Positions 19,140 to 30,696 are shown, counted from the stretch's first letter. The stretch: 55,865 nucleotides of DNA from Candidatus Heimdallarchaeota archaeon (GCA_016839945.1 JAEOTE010000146.1:1-55865); one strand, 5' to 3'. Numbers and translations are program-made. Notes: a model not told the origin generated them from the letters alone.

Positions 19140-19892
19140 ATGAGTAAAGTAAACCTTGAATCCGCTAAGAATAATATAGAAAGAGTATCATCGAATTTGA
19201 ATGAGCTACAACAGCTTCTTTTGAGTAAGAAAGAAGAGATAAGTAACAAAGTCAAAGACTTTAATGATTTGTTATCTAATTTCTTTAAACATGCTGATGA
19301 AAAGAATCAAGCGATTAGTCAAGAAGAAGAAAGAAAATCCAATAACACATCTAAACTAAATCAATTGAATCAACAATTACAAGAATTAACTCATCAAAAA
19401 GACATTTTGTCATCCGAAATTTCTAACAAACAGAGGGATATTGAACAGTTATCCAATGTTACTCTAGAGAGAGAAAAGACAAATACAGAACTCACATTAC
19501 AAGTTGATTCAAACACAGAAAGAATTTCTGATTTTAAAAGAAAAATTGAGGAATTAGATGTTTTAAGTCAAGCTACACGAGATGAAACTAAAGAAGAAAT
19601 GAGAAGAAGAGAAATTAAGAATGCAGAACTCAATGAGCAATATAATAGATTAATTTCTCGATCTAGAGCCTTGATATATCTTGTGAAGAATGATATTGTG
19701 AATCTACCTGAAATTCAGGTTTTAAGAAGCTTAAATGTCCCTGGTATTGACTCCGAATTAAACCTTAGAAAGACTTCAGGAGTATCAGAAAATTTGATTA
19801 GAAACGTTTTGGTTGATTTGGATCGTAGAGAGATAATTTCTTTTGACCCTCATACAGGACGTATCCAAATTCTAACTAACATAGATATATAG
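19140..19892 (+). CDS. coiled-coil protein with possible C-terminal winged-helix domain (paralog A)
   Basis: Long coiled coil, then RSRALIYLVKNDIVNLPEIQVLRSLN...SGVSENLIRNVLVDLDRREIISFD. Confidence 0.7.
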   Translation: MSKVNLESAKNNIERVSSNLNELQQLLLSKKEEISNKVKDFNDLLSNFFKHADEKNQAISQEEERKSNNTSKLNQLNQQLQELTHQKDILSSEISNKQRDIEQLSNVTLEREKTNTELTLQVDSNTERISDFKRKIEELDVLSQATRDETKEEMRRREIKNAELNEQYNRLISRSRALIYLVKNDIVNLPEIQVLRSLNVPGIDSELNLRKTSGVSENLIRNVLVDLDRREIISFDPHTGRIQILTNIDI

Positions 19893-20657
19893 GTGATGAT
19901 GATGTCAGAAGAAGAAAGAATGATTGGAATCCTTGAAGATATTAAACGTGATATAGAAGAGTTATCATCTCGTAAATCAAATGTCATTTCAACCACAAAT
20001 ATGACTATTGAATCTACTACAGATGATGTAAGAGCAATTCCAGCTTATATTGAATCATTAAAACGAATTCTAGATGAGATTCAGCAAGCCAATAAAGAGC
20101 TCGAAGAGAAAATAATGCAAACTCAACAAGCTGTTGAAACGGTACAAACCGAAATTGAAATTCAACAATCAAATAAAAGCGACCTTAATGAAGCTGAAAT
20201 TAAAAAACGAGAATATAAGGAGAATTTAGAGAGACAAATTACAGATTTACAGGAGAAAAAAACTACCCTTGAAACAGAACTCGAATCTTTAAGTGCTACA
20301 ACTCAGCATAAGGAGACTGAATATAATCAGCTGCAAGGAAGTGCCAGAAGCGATATAGAAAATATGGACCAGAAAATTAGGGAAGCAGAAATGAGATTGC
20401 AGCAAATAAAAGAGGATAACAAACTAATTGTTTATCTAATGGAGGCAGGATTATTAGATGTACCAGAAGCAGAAATTGTGTCAGTAATTGCCTCTTATCC
20501 AAATGGATTAAAATTGGATGAAATCAAAGAAAAGGTAAGTATGCCTCCCGTAAGAGTACAACCCACTATTAACACTTTATTGGAAAAAGTAGTAGAACAC
20601 GATAGTTATTCAGATTCCTACAAAATACTCGAGTCTATCAAAAAAGAGTTTGTCTAA
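19893..20657 (+). CDS. coiled-coil protein with possible C-terminal winged-helix domain (paralog B)
   Basis: Same architecture, starts right after paralog A: DNKLIVYLMEAGLLDVPEAEIVSVIAS...VRVQPTINTLLEKVVEHDSYSDSY. Confidence 0.7.
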   Translation: MMMMSEEERMIGILEDIKRDIEELSSRKSNVISTTNMTIESTTDDVRAIPAYIESLKRILDEIQQANKELEEKIMQTQQAVETVQTEIEIQQSNKSDLNEAEIKKREYKENLERQITDLQEKKTTLETELESLSATTQHKETEYNQLQGSARSDIENMDQKIREAEMRLQQIKEDNKLIVYLMEAGLLDVPEAEIVSVIASYPNGLKLDEIKEKVSMPPVRVQPTINTLLEKVVEHDSYSDSYKILESIKKEFV

Positions 20658-20812
20658 GAAGATAATTTCTTCTTTCACTTTTCTTTTTATTTACTAATCA
20701 ATTTCTTAGTTTATTTTTCCATATGAAATCTATTTTGTAATACATATTTTTCGGAGTGATAGCGTAATTGTTTTAAATCAAATCTGAATTGGCAAATTAA
20801 GCCGTATAATAA

Positions 20813-22174
<1,362 letters not shown>

Positions 22175-22221
22175 AATATAATCAATTTCGATGGAAATGA
22201 GTCCTATCGTTCTCTCTTTTT

Positions 22222-25200
22222 TTACTTATTTTTCGTATCAGTAGGTTCAATAATCATACCTTCATTCTTCTGAGCATCAATTCTAACAACTAAAGGTTTC
22301 TTTGTTCGTACGTGTCTAACAAATTCCAAATCAGTAATTACATCTTGCTTTTCAAGCCATTCCCAATTAATGAATTGCTCTTCAATATTGTGTTTGATAT
22401 GTAAGTATCCAATATTAGAAGTGACTATGTTGTGGAAGAAATGACTACCTTGAGAGAAGTCTATTTGGAAGCCTGGAAGTCCAGCTTCAATAATAATCTT
22501 TGCACTACTTATATTATTCCACTTCGCAGGAATGCCTAGAAAACGATCTGATGTTCCCCACCTTCCAAAACCAACCAGAATAGATGGCCTCCTTTCATTA
22601 AAAAGTGTAGAGTTTAGTTGGTCTATTTCTTCAACCATTTTCTCTGTTTCAGTTTTGTCAAAATTATCTGGTTTTACATATATTATGTCACTAATATCTT
22701 TTCGAATTAGGTTTCCAGAAACTTGAGTAGAATATGCCAAAACTTGTTTTATATCAACTGGATCTATATCTTCAACCATCAATAATTCTTGATACAAATA
22801 AGGTCTGATTTGTAATATAACAAACTTGTTCTTTTCACCTTTATTTTGTTTAAAATTTCCAGCAAACTCAATTTCTATTGAACTTCCCATTGCTCTTTCT
22901 CCTATAGAAAGGATTCTTGAGATAATTTTCGCCAAAGGAAAAGTTTCTAATTTAAGTTGATTACTAAAAGTAATAATAGGAGAACCCTCATCAAAATACC
23001 CCATATTCAAGCTTTGTGAAGTGAAATCATAAGTATCAGCAATCGGAGTTAAGGTTTTATCTTTTATAGCATCCCCAAGATCATATTTTTGTGTAAAAGG
23101 ATCATCTTCGAAGATATCAAATGCTCTATAATTCAAATCAATAGCGTAGAAGCTCTTCTGACTTTGATCAAGCAACTCGTCTGGAGTTGAATAATAATTA
23201 AGTTCAGGGTATTTAGGGCAAAATCTCACAGATATTCCTCCATCAAGAATTGTTTTTCCTAAACCTAAAGCTACATGTGAAATTCTATCTTCTGGTTTCA
23301 TATACGAACCAAATGGATAGAAATTATAAGATGCAGCAGTACCTGAGAAATCTGGATAAAAACGTTCGTTATGTTCTCTTCCAACTACTTCTTGGATAAC
23401 CACTGCCATTTTTGATTCTTCAACTGTCTGACTTATTGTTTCTGCATATGTTCTTGCAAGCTCGAGGAATGGAGAAACGAGTACCAGCTTAATTGCAGTG
23501 CAAAGTTGTTCTAATCTATCTTTAATATTGAGACTGTTGTTAGGAATCATATAAGTATTAAAAATGCCTGCAAAAGGCTGGTATGCTGAATCTTCAAGAA
23601 GACTAGATGAACGAACTGCTAAAGGTTTGTTTAAATCACGCAAAAGGAATTCTAAATCATTTCGAATACTCTTTGATAATTTTGCTTTTACGAATTTTTC
23701 TTTAATTTCTTGATCAGATTTTCTTAATAAAGCGAATTCATAGAGGTTATTTTCTTCCATGAATTTGTCAAATTCGTCAGTCCCTATTACCACAGTCTTT
23801 GGAATCTCAAGAGAAACATTTTCAAATTCATCTTCTATCATAAAGGAATTTAAAAGGAACATTAAGAATGCAAGACCTCGTCCTTTTCCACCTAGTGATC
23901 CAGGTCTTAATCTGATAAAAAGAATCTCCGGGTGGTAGTTTTCTCGTGAAAAATCATTAACAATACCTCGAGTTTTTTCTATCACAATTTCTTTAAGTGA
24001 TTTTAACAAGAAATCTCTTAATTCCTCTTGTGTAAACTCTGACACTTTACGTGGTTTTAGTTTTCGAGCAACATCAAACTCTCCTCTCGCACCCAACCAA
24101 TTTGAAAAATGATCACTTTGTCCATGATATATAATTGAATCAATTGGTATTTCGGATAATTGTTCATAGAAACTTATGACATCTTTAGCTTTGCCAAGTG
24201 GTTTACCACTTCTATCTTTAAAGATAAAATCCCCAAAACCGACGCTTTCCAATAACCACTTACGGAAATCCCACATCATACCATGTGATCTTTTATGAAC
24301 AAAATGACAACCTAATTCTTCTGATTTGTCTCTATTTTCCTCTTTACTTGATTGTAAGACAATGGGAAGAGTTGGTTTCTCTTCTTTAATTTTTTCAACA
24401 AAAGAAAAACCTGCATGTTTATCCAAGGATCCCTTTTTGGGGAATTCTATATCAGAAATTATTCCCATAACGTTCTGTTTATATTTTTCATAATATGCTA
24501 AAGCTTCTTCATATGTTTCAGCTAAGAGAATTTTAGGTCTGATTCTCATTTTTAGCAAATCTTGAAAATCATTTGTCCCCTCAGTAATTAGTCTATGAGT
24601 TTGACGCATTAATTCTCCATATAACTCCGGTAGAAGTAGAGAATAAAAACGAATTGAGTCATCAACGAAAATAAAAACTCTAACTTGACCTTTATCGGTA
24701 TCAAAATCAGCATTCAACCTATCTTCAAGATGTTTAATGATAGCCACAAAAATCTTCGAGTCTCCATTCCATGTAAAAATTCTATCTATTCCATCACGTT
24801 TATCATGATCAGGTAAGTAGTTTATTTCTACAACATTGTTCAGTAAGAGAATAACAGGTATTTCTCTTATTTCTTTTACTTTTTTTCCAAATGAAAAAGC
24901 ATCAATATCACCTAACCGTCGCATAGTAATAACAAGATCAAAATCACCCTCCTTTAGAGCTTCAAGGGCTTCCTCTGCAGAAGAAACTCTAGTAATTCTT
25001 GGGAGAGTTCGAAGGTTTAAATTTCTAAATTCCTCATATATCTGATCAGAAAGACGTCCATCTTCTTCTATCATAAAACTGTCATAGATACTTGAAACAA
25101 GAAGAACATTACTCATTCTTTTAGACATTAATTCATGGAAAACTTTGTATTTAGGCTTATATTCAAAATAGAATTTTTCTTCATCTATATCGAGTGTCAT

Positions 25201-25245
25201 GAAACTACTTCCTTGTTCTAGATACCCTATTTTCTCAACCTCCAT
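22222..25245 (-). CDS. PEP/pyruvate-binding (PPDK N-terminal, ATP-grasp) protein with two N-terminal receiver-like domains
   Basis: PGSLGGKGRGLAFL, NKPLAVRSSSLLEDSAYQPFAGIF, and ILVGFGRWGTSDRFLGIP; N-terminal segments with receiver-like alternation, the second with ISDIEFP...LPIVLQSSKE. Confidence 0.85.
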   Translation of the reverse strand: MEVEKIGYLEQGSSFMTLDIDEEKFYFEYKPKYKVFHELMSKRMSNVLLVSSIYDSFMIEEDGRLSDQIYEEFRNLNLRTLPRITRVSSAEEALEALKEGDFDLVITMRRLGDIDAFSFGKKVKEIREIPVILLLNNVVEINYLPDHDKRDGIDRIFTWNGDSKIFVAIIKHLEDRLNADFDTDKGQVRVFIFVDDSIRFYSLLLPELYGELMRQTHRLITEGTNDFQDLLKMRIRPKILLAETYEEALAYYEKYKQNVMGIISDIEFPKKGSLDKHAGFSFVEKIKEEKPTLPIVLQSSKEENRDKSEELGCHFVHKRSHGMMWDFRKWLLESVGFGDFIFKDRSGKPLGKAKDVISFYEQLSEIPIDSIIYHGQSDHFSNWLGARGEFDVARKLKPRKVSEFTQEELRDFLLKSLKEIVIEKTRGIVNDFSRENYHPEILFIRLRPGSLGGKGRGLAFLMFLLNSFMIEDEFENVSLEIPKTVVIGTDEFDKFMEENNLYEFALLRKSDQEIKEKFVKAKLSKSIRNDLEFLLRDLNKPLAVRSSSLLEDSAYQPFAGIFNTYMIPNNSLNIKDRLEQLCTAIKLVLVSPFLELARTYAETISQTVEESKMAVVIQEVVGREHNERFYPDFSGTAASYNFYPFGSYMKPEDRISHVALGLGKTILDGGISVRFCPKYPELNYYSTPDELLDQSQKSFYAIDLNYRAFDIFEDDPFTQKYDLGDAIKDKTLTPIADTYDFTSQSLNMGYFDEGSPIITFSNQLKLETFPLAKIISRILSIGERAMGSSIEIEFAGNFKQNKGEKNKFVILQIRPYLYQELLMVEDIDPVDIKQVLAYSTQVSGNLIRKDISDIIYVKPDNFDKTETEKMVEEIDQLNSTLFNERRPSILVGFGRWGTSDRFLGIPAKWNNISSAKIIIEAGLPGFQIDFSQGSHFFHNIVTSNIGYLHIKHNIEEQFINWEWLEKQDVITDLEFVRHVRTKKPLVVRIDAQKNEGMIIEPTDTKNK

Positions 25246-25422
25246 TCAAGATTAATAGTTTTTTGTAGTTGATACATTAAGAAAAAGCACATTTTTGTAC
25301 AATTTTCATTCAAAAAGAACACTTGGTTAGCTCAAAAAAACTTTTAATGGTCTGTGCGTTCATATATTAGCAGAAAGTATCATAACTTTGTACGGATTAA
25401 TAAGACAAAGGTCGAGTTAATA

Positions 25423-26082
25423 ATGAGTCCAAGAGAAAATCATAGTGATGAGGCAACATTAGATGGTATAATGTACCCTGGATTCACTGATTATAGACCT
25501 TTGTCTGAGAGGGATGCTCTAATTATTGAGATGTATGATGAAGGTCTTTCTACGTATGAAATAGCTGAAGCACTAGAAATAAACAGACATACTATTTCAA
25601 AGGTTCTAAAAGAAAACGAAGTAGAAACTCGAACCATTGCTGATTATCATAAACTGAAACATGATGATATAACTGAGTTATTTAAGCAAGGAAAAACAAA
25701 ACACGAAATAGCAAAGGATTTAGGTTTTACATACTATACAGTTAGAAAAGTTCTAGAAGACAAAGGACTTGTCCTTAACAAGAAAGACAGAGAAACTATG
25801 TCAATAGCTAGATATGTACAGATGAAGAACAAAGGATATGACAATGAATCCATAGCATCTTTTCTTAATATTTCCAGGAAACAGCTAAACAAACTTATAC
25901 GAAACTGTGGAGTAAATGTTACCGCCGTAAGGAACAAAACGAGTGAAATTGAAAACCTATCTGATATAATTCTATCTCGATTAAAAGGCATGAAAATAGC
26001 TAATATCTCACTAAAATATAGGATTGATCTTGTTTTATTAAGACAGATTCTCTATGATTTTGGTTTGAGTAAATCAAAGTAA
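25423..26082 (+). CDS. protein with four tandem HTH-like units
   Basis: STYEIAEALEINRHTISKVLKENEV; TKHEIAKDLGFTYYTVRKVLEDKGL; DNESIASFLNISRKQLNKLIRNCGV; KIANISLKYRIDLVLLRQILYDFGL. ATG at 25423. Confidence 0.8.
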   Translation: MSPRENHSDEATLDGIMYPGFTDYRPLSERDALIIEMYDEGLSTYEIAEALEINRHTISKVLKENEVETRTIADYHKLKHDDITELFKQGKTKHEIAKDLGFTYYTVRKVLEDKGLVLNKKDRETMSIARYVQMKNKGYDNESIASFLNISRKQLNKLIRNCGVNVTAVRNKTSEIENLSDIILSRLKGMKIANISLKYRIDLVLLRQILYDFGLSKSK

Positions 26083-26204
26083 TTGAAAGATTTTGGAATT
26101 GTATTTTCACATTTTTGAGCTTACTTATTGACGCTTTGTTGCATCTAATATTTAATAAATAACCAGAAAATACTAGATGAGATAAGAATTAATAGTTATA
26201 TTGG

Positions 26205-27389
26205 ATGATAGTAATGAAAAAGAGAGATTGGTTAATTGTTCACGAAGAACCAATGGCAGGTTATTCACTTACCAATATACTAAGAGTATTAATACAAAAT
26301 AGATTTAGAATGCACCCAAAATATTGGCCTAGATTTATATATGCATTAACTGTAAGTTTTGCTCTTACACCTCTAAGAATTATTGAAAGAATTATTTATA
26401 CTAGAAAAATAAATAGAACGAAAATACAAACAGATCCATTGTTTGTAATAGGCCATTATAGAACAGGGTCAACCTACCTAATCTCTTTACTATCACGCGA
26501 TAAAAGTAAAGGTTATGTTTCAAATATTGAAGCTTATGCACCTCTGTTTTTCATTGCGTTCCCCAAAATAGCAAAATGGATACTTGATTTTTCTTTACCC
26601 GAAAAAAGACCAATGGATAACGTACTATTATTTAGCACTGAACCAACTGAAGAAGAGTATTCTATAGGAGCTGCTTCTAAATATGCTTATTTTAATGGTA
26701 TTATTTTTCCAAGAAATTTTGAATTATATTCTAGATACAACTCTTTTGATGAATGTCCTCCCAAAGATCTTAAAAAGTGGAAAAAGAAATATCTCTATTT
26801 TGTAAAGAAAATGACATTAAAACACAAAGGTAAAATGATTTACTTTAAAAATCCAGCAAATACATATCGAATTCCAGCATTATTAGAGATGTTTCCAAAA
26901 GCAAAATTCATTCATATATACAGAAACCCATATGAGGTTTGGTCTTCTGTTTTAAAATGGTATAAATCAATTTTGTCAATTTATGCACTTCAGACTTGGA
27001 ATGATGAAGAGATTCAAACAGGTCTTTTAGGCAATTATAGAGAAATGTATCATAAATTACATCAAGATCGTCAACTTATACCTGAAGGCAATATTGTAGA
27101 TGTTCAATATGAAGATTTCATAAAAGAACCAATGCAGACTGTTGAAAGAATTTATTCTGAATTAAAACTTGGTAATTTTGAAAAATACAAAGAAAACCTT
27201 CAAAAGTTTGCAGATGCTCAAGTTGATTTTCAAGTAAATAAACACACAATTTCAAATGAAATCATAAACAGAGTAAATGAACATTGGAGTTTTATGTTAG
27301 AAGAATACGGGTACGAAAAACTTGAGCCAAGGAGAAAAGAAGAAGAAGAAGCTATTGTAGTTCCTGTTAAAGAACAAGAAAAAATATAG
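26205..27389 (+). CDS. sulfotransferase family protein
   Basis: FVIGHYRTGSTYLISLLSRD (PAPS 5'-phosphosulfate loop-like) and KFIHIYRNPYEVWSS (3'-phosphate-binding-like). Confidence 0.85.
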   Translation: MIVMKKRDWLIVHEEPMAGYSLTNILRVLIQNRFRMHPKYWPRFIYALTVSFALTPLRIIERIIYTRKINRTKIQTDPLFVIGHYRTGSTYLISLLSRDKSKGYVSNIEAYAPLFFIAFPKIAKWILDFSLPEKRPMDNVLLFSTEPTEEEYSIGAASKYAYFNGIIFPRNFELYSRYNSFDECPPKDLKKWKKKYLYFVKKMTLKHKGKMIYFKNPANTYRIPALLEMFPKAKFIHIYRNPYEVWSSVLKWYKSILSIYALQTWNDEEIQTGLLGNYREMYHKLHQDRQLIPEGNIVDVQYEDFIKEPMQTVERIYSELKLGNFEKYKENLQKFADAQVDFQVNKHTISNEIINRVNEHWSFMLEEYGYEKLEPRRKEEEEAIVVPVKEQEKI

Positions 27390-27465
27390 TTTATTATAGA
27401 AATTATTCGTTTTTTTAGGAAATTTTAAATATGTAGTGCTAATTGCTTGAACCTAGGTGAAATAA

Positions 27466-27846
27466 ATGAGTAAAGCAGGAAAATCATTCCTTAGATTATT
27501 GATTTTTGCAGGTTTTGGAGCTTGGTTTACATTTGCCATTTGGGGAATTGTAACTTGGGGAGTAGAACCCACTCTTGTGAGTGAAAAAACAACTATAATT
27601 CTACTTAGTCTTCTAACTTTCATTGGATCATTTATACTCTTCGTAATTGCCATGGCTTTAGGAGCAATTGGTACAGGAAAGAAGAAAGAGAAAGAAAAGA
27701 AGTTTGAATTCACATCGAAAGATGGTGATAAAATGGAATTTAAAATGGGAGAAGATTTCGATTTCGACAAGATTCCAGCTCCATTCAGAGAGATAGCTAA
27801 AAAGATTAAGGAAGAGATTCAAAAAGAACAGAATAAAAAGAAATAA
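27466..27846 (+). CDS. small two-TM membrane protein with charged tail
   Basis: 126 aa ORF with two hydrophobic segments. Confidence 0.6.
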   Translation: MSKAGKSFLRLLIFAGFGAWFTFAIWGIVTWGVEPTLVSEKTTIILLSLLTFIGSFILFVIAMALGAIGTGKKKEKEKKFEFTSKDGDKMEFKMGEDFDFDKIPAPFREIAKKIKEEIQKEQNKKK

Positions 27847-27919
27847 TCTTTTTCATTTTTTCTTTTTTAATAAAACTTAAAAACAAAAGAATAAGTAAAA
27901 GGTCTCAAAAACATTTGAT

Positions 27920-29500
27920 TTGAATACAATGGAGTTACCTTCTGATTTTGAAAAGCATTTAGATGGATTGGAAATAGAGAAAAGAGATTATCAATTAGCA
28001 GCTGTAAAGGAAATTATTGAAAGCTATCCTGAAAGCTCTATATTGCTCAATTATCCCTATGGTACTGGTAAAACAATAATCACTCTACTAATATTTCTAG
28101 CAATAAAAAATGAAAATCCTTCAGCTAAGTTTGTTTTTACATCCGCAAGAGAAGCAGCGGGTTTAAGATGCCGTCAAGCATTGGAAATGGCTAAAAAATT
28201 CGGTTTCATAGAGAAAATAGGTTACTTGTATGATCCTACAGGCAAAGGATTAAGTCTCCGCCAAAAGAGTAAGATGTACGAAGCTTCGACTGTAATTTTT
28301 TCTCCCATAACTGCATTGATGAATGATTATATCGAAATTAAGAGTAAATTGAGAATAAATATTCTTGAAAACATAAATATGTATGTTATTGACGAAGCAA
28401 CGGATATTCTAGCTAGAGATATGTCTGGTTTTCGTTTAAGTAAGTATTTTGATGCTATTTTTAAAATGAGGGAAAAGGGAATCAAATTCCCCATTCTAGT
28501 TTTAACAGGAACTCGTGATAAACAGAAGGCGAATGCAATTATTAGACTCCTTGGGAAAGACACAACAAAATTCATGCAGAGACTTGATTTATCACCATAT
28601 GAAACAATAACCAAGATTCAGAAAATTAAACGCGAGGATTACATTAAAATCGACCAATTGATTTCAACACAACTAACAATACCCATTGAAACCATTCAGA
28701 AAAACCTTGATAAAAATCTTTCAAGATTAGAAATCATCAAACTTTCATATGGAGGGATTCTAGATAGATTACAATCTGAACATAAGGAGTACCCATTCAA
28801 AATCAGTAAATATACAATCAAGGATAAAGAGACTAAAGAAGAACTAACTACTGCTTTCTTACGTTTGTTTAAACTCACTCATTCAAGATTATTATTATTG
28901 GAATCAACACCAGGTGAATTTCTAAAATATATTGAAAGCGAAGAAAATAAAGAATTTTTTAAGACCATTATCGAAGCAAGTAAAGAGATGATATCATATC
29001 GTGTAGATCTACCAAGATATGATGAACCAGAAGAAAAAACTACAAGAGGATTAGTACAACCTAAAGTTAGTACAGCTCTAGATTTGATTCACGAGCACTT
29101 GATAAGAGGGGCTCAAATACTTCTTTTTACTAGATATTTAGCTTTGGGAGAACAGATCTATAGATTACTACAAGTTCTCAAGTATCCAGATGTTAAGTAT
29201 CTTTCAGGAAAATCTACTGAAGATATGAGACGTATAGCTTTAAAGGAATTTGAAGAAGGAAATGTAAATGTTTTAGTATTTACTCCCCTTGGAGGTAGAG
29301 GGTTAAATCTTGATGCAGCTGATGTTGTTATTCATTTAGACATAACCACTAATGTGGATGACATGATACAAAGACGAGAAAGAGCAAGAGGATGCTTAGA
29401 ATATGTTCTCGTTTTAGAGGGAACAAGTGAAGAAAAGAAAGTAAAAGAGTATGAAGAATTAATAAATAATGAAGAAAAAAAGGAGCAACCACCTGAGTAA
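27920..29500 (+). CDS. SF2 DNA/RNA helicase family protein
   Basis: YPYGTGKTI (motif I), IDEATD (motif II), LTGTRD (III), ILLFTRYLALGEQIYRLL and VLVFTPLGGRGLNLDAADVVIHLD (IV/V), QRRERARG (VI). Confidence 0.85.
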   Translation: MNTMELPSDFEKHLDGLEIEKRDYQLAAVKEIIESYPESSILLNYPYGTGKTIITLLIFLAIKNENPSAKFVFTSAREAAGLRCRQALEMAKKFGFIEKIGYLYDPTGKGLSLRQKSKMYEASTVIFSPITALMNDYIEIKSKLRINILENINMYVIDEATDILARDMSGFRLSKYFDAIFKMREKGIKFPILVLTGTRDKQKANAIIRLLGKDTTKFMQRLDLSPYETITKIQKIKREDYIKIDQLISTQLTIPIETIQKNLDKNLSRLEIIKLSYGGILDRLQSEHKEYPFKISKYTIKDKETKEELTTAFLRLFKLTHSRLLLLESTPGEFLKYIESEENKEFFKTIIEASKEMISYRVDLPRYDEPEEKTTRGLVQPKVSTALDLIHEHLIRGAQILLFTRYLALGEQIYRLLQVLKYPDVKYLSGKSTEDMRRIALKEFEEGNVNVLVFTPLGGRGLNLDAADVVIHLDITTNVDDMIQRRERARGCLEYVLVLEGTSEEKKVKEYEELINNEEKKEQPPE

Positions 29501-29553
29501 AAAAGGTGATCTTCTCCCTCCCTTGGGTCTCTTTAAGAAGAATCTCAGCATTT

Positions 29554-29571
29554 ATCAGCTCTAAGGCTGAT
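29554..29571. terminator. hairpin between convergent genes
   Basis: ATCAGC-tctaag-GCTGAT, perfect 6 bp stem, between the helicase (+) and GNAT-like (-) gene ends. Confidence 0.4.
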
Positions 29572-29576
29572 CATTA

Positions 29577-30467
29577 CTAGATTTTTTTCTCAAACAAGGA
29601 TGTGCTTGGTTGAGCGTAATTTACATTTAACTGTTCGAAATCTTTCTTGAGAGAAAGACGTTTTCCGAAAAGCCAAATGAGGAAATATTCTATATTCTCT
29701 TTCTTTGCGATTTTTGCAGCTTTTGTTGTAAGCTGTTTTAGGTATTTAACATCAGTAAAATATGTATGCGCAAGATTAGCAGAACTAGTATTAATTGGAT
29801 TTCTCCAGACTAGAGTAGTACCAACAAGTTCCTCATCCTCTTCAATAACTAAATGAGCGATACTGTTTTCTTCCTCACCAAGTTCTTCTACTATTCTTTT
29901 GATTCTTTCATCATCAGCTTCATCATATTTCTTAACTAATTTAACCCAAGCTTCTAAGTCTTTTTCTTTATCAAATTTCCTGATTTTACTTGTATCTTCT
30001 TTTTCGTCTATGTTGCTTACTTTAAGTGTGAAAAGTAGGTTATCAACATCTTTTACATATTTGAAACCATATTTGTTTGCCAAGTCTACTTGGTTTCCAC
30101 ATAAAGCAGAAGCATAGGTTTCAACTACTTCTACTCCCTTGTTTTTTAGAGTCTCTATCGCTTTCTCATAAAGCAATTCAGTAGCTTCTTCATGTTCAGG
30201 TAAAACTGAAGGGAATACTAAACTTGCTTTCTTTGGTTTACCTTCTTCTTCCTCTAATATACGAGTAGTAAGGAAACCAACCATCTCTTTTCCTTTGAAA
30301 CAATAATGTCTAGTCTCAGGATCGAAATTAGGTTGACCATATACTTCTTTCAACCTTTCAGCAGGAGTCTGATGAGCAAAAATCCATTTACTAGCAACCT
30401 TTATGCCGACTTTTGCCTGTTCTTCCTCGAAACCCTTCTGGAAATTCTTCAGTTCATAAGCTGACAT
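29577..30467 (-). CDS. GNAT-like acetyltransferase family protein (two-lobed)
   Basis: 296 aa; LANKYGFKYVKDVDNLLFTLKV and AHLVIEEDEELVGTTLVWRNP resemble GNAT folds; weak motif match. Confidence 0.5.
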   Translation of the reverse strand: MSAYELKNFQKGFEEEQAKVGIKVASKWIFAHQTPAERLKEVYGQPNFDPETRHYCFKGKEMVGFLTTRILEEEEGKPKKASLVFPSVLPEHEEATELLYEKAIETLKNKGVEVVETYASALCGNQVDLANKYGFKYVKDVDNLLFTLKVSNIDEKEDTSKIRKFDKEKDLEAWVKLVKKYDEADDERIKRIVEELGEEENSIAHLVIEEDEELVGTTLVWRNPINTSSANLAHTYFTDVKYLKQLTTKAAKIAKKENIEYFLIWLFGKRLSLKKDFEQLNVNYAQPSTSLFEKKI

Positions 30468-30696
30468 ACATTGTCGGTTCTCTCATACCTTTATAAATTT
30501 TTCTTATATTGTGAGAATGTCGTCGCAGACACTAAAACATACGTCCGTTAGCATGAGAAAGAGAAACTAAAGAAACTTAGTGAACAATTTCAACAAATGG
30601 TTCTCAGAAAAGGAGCATTAATGCTTTGAACTTGATTCTTATTGTATTATCCGCGTAATTTTCTTTTAAAAATATAGAAGTAAAGGAAATACGTTT

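Noticed and set aside
28327-28614. 95-aa minus-strand ORF
   Set aside because: Antisense to the helicase gene.
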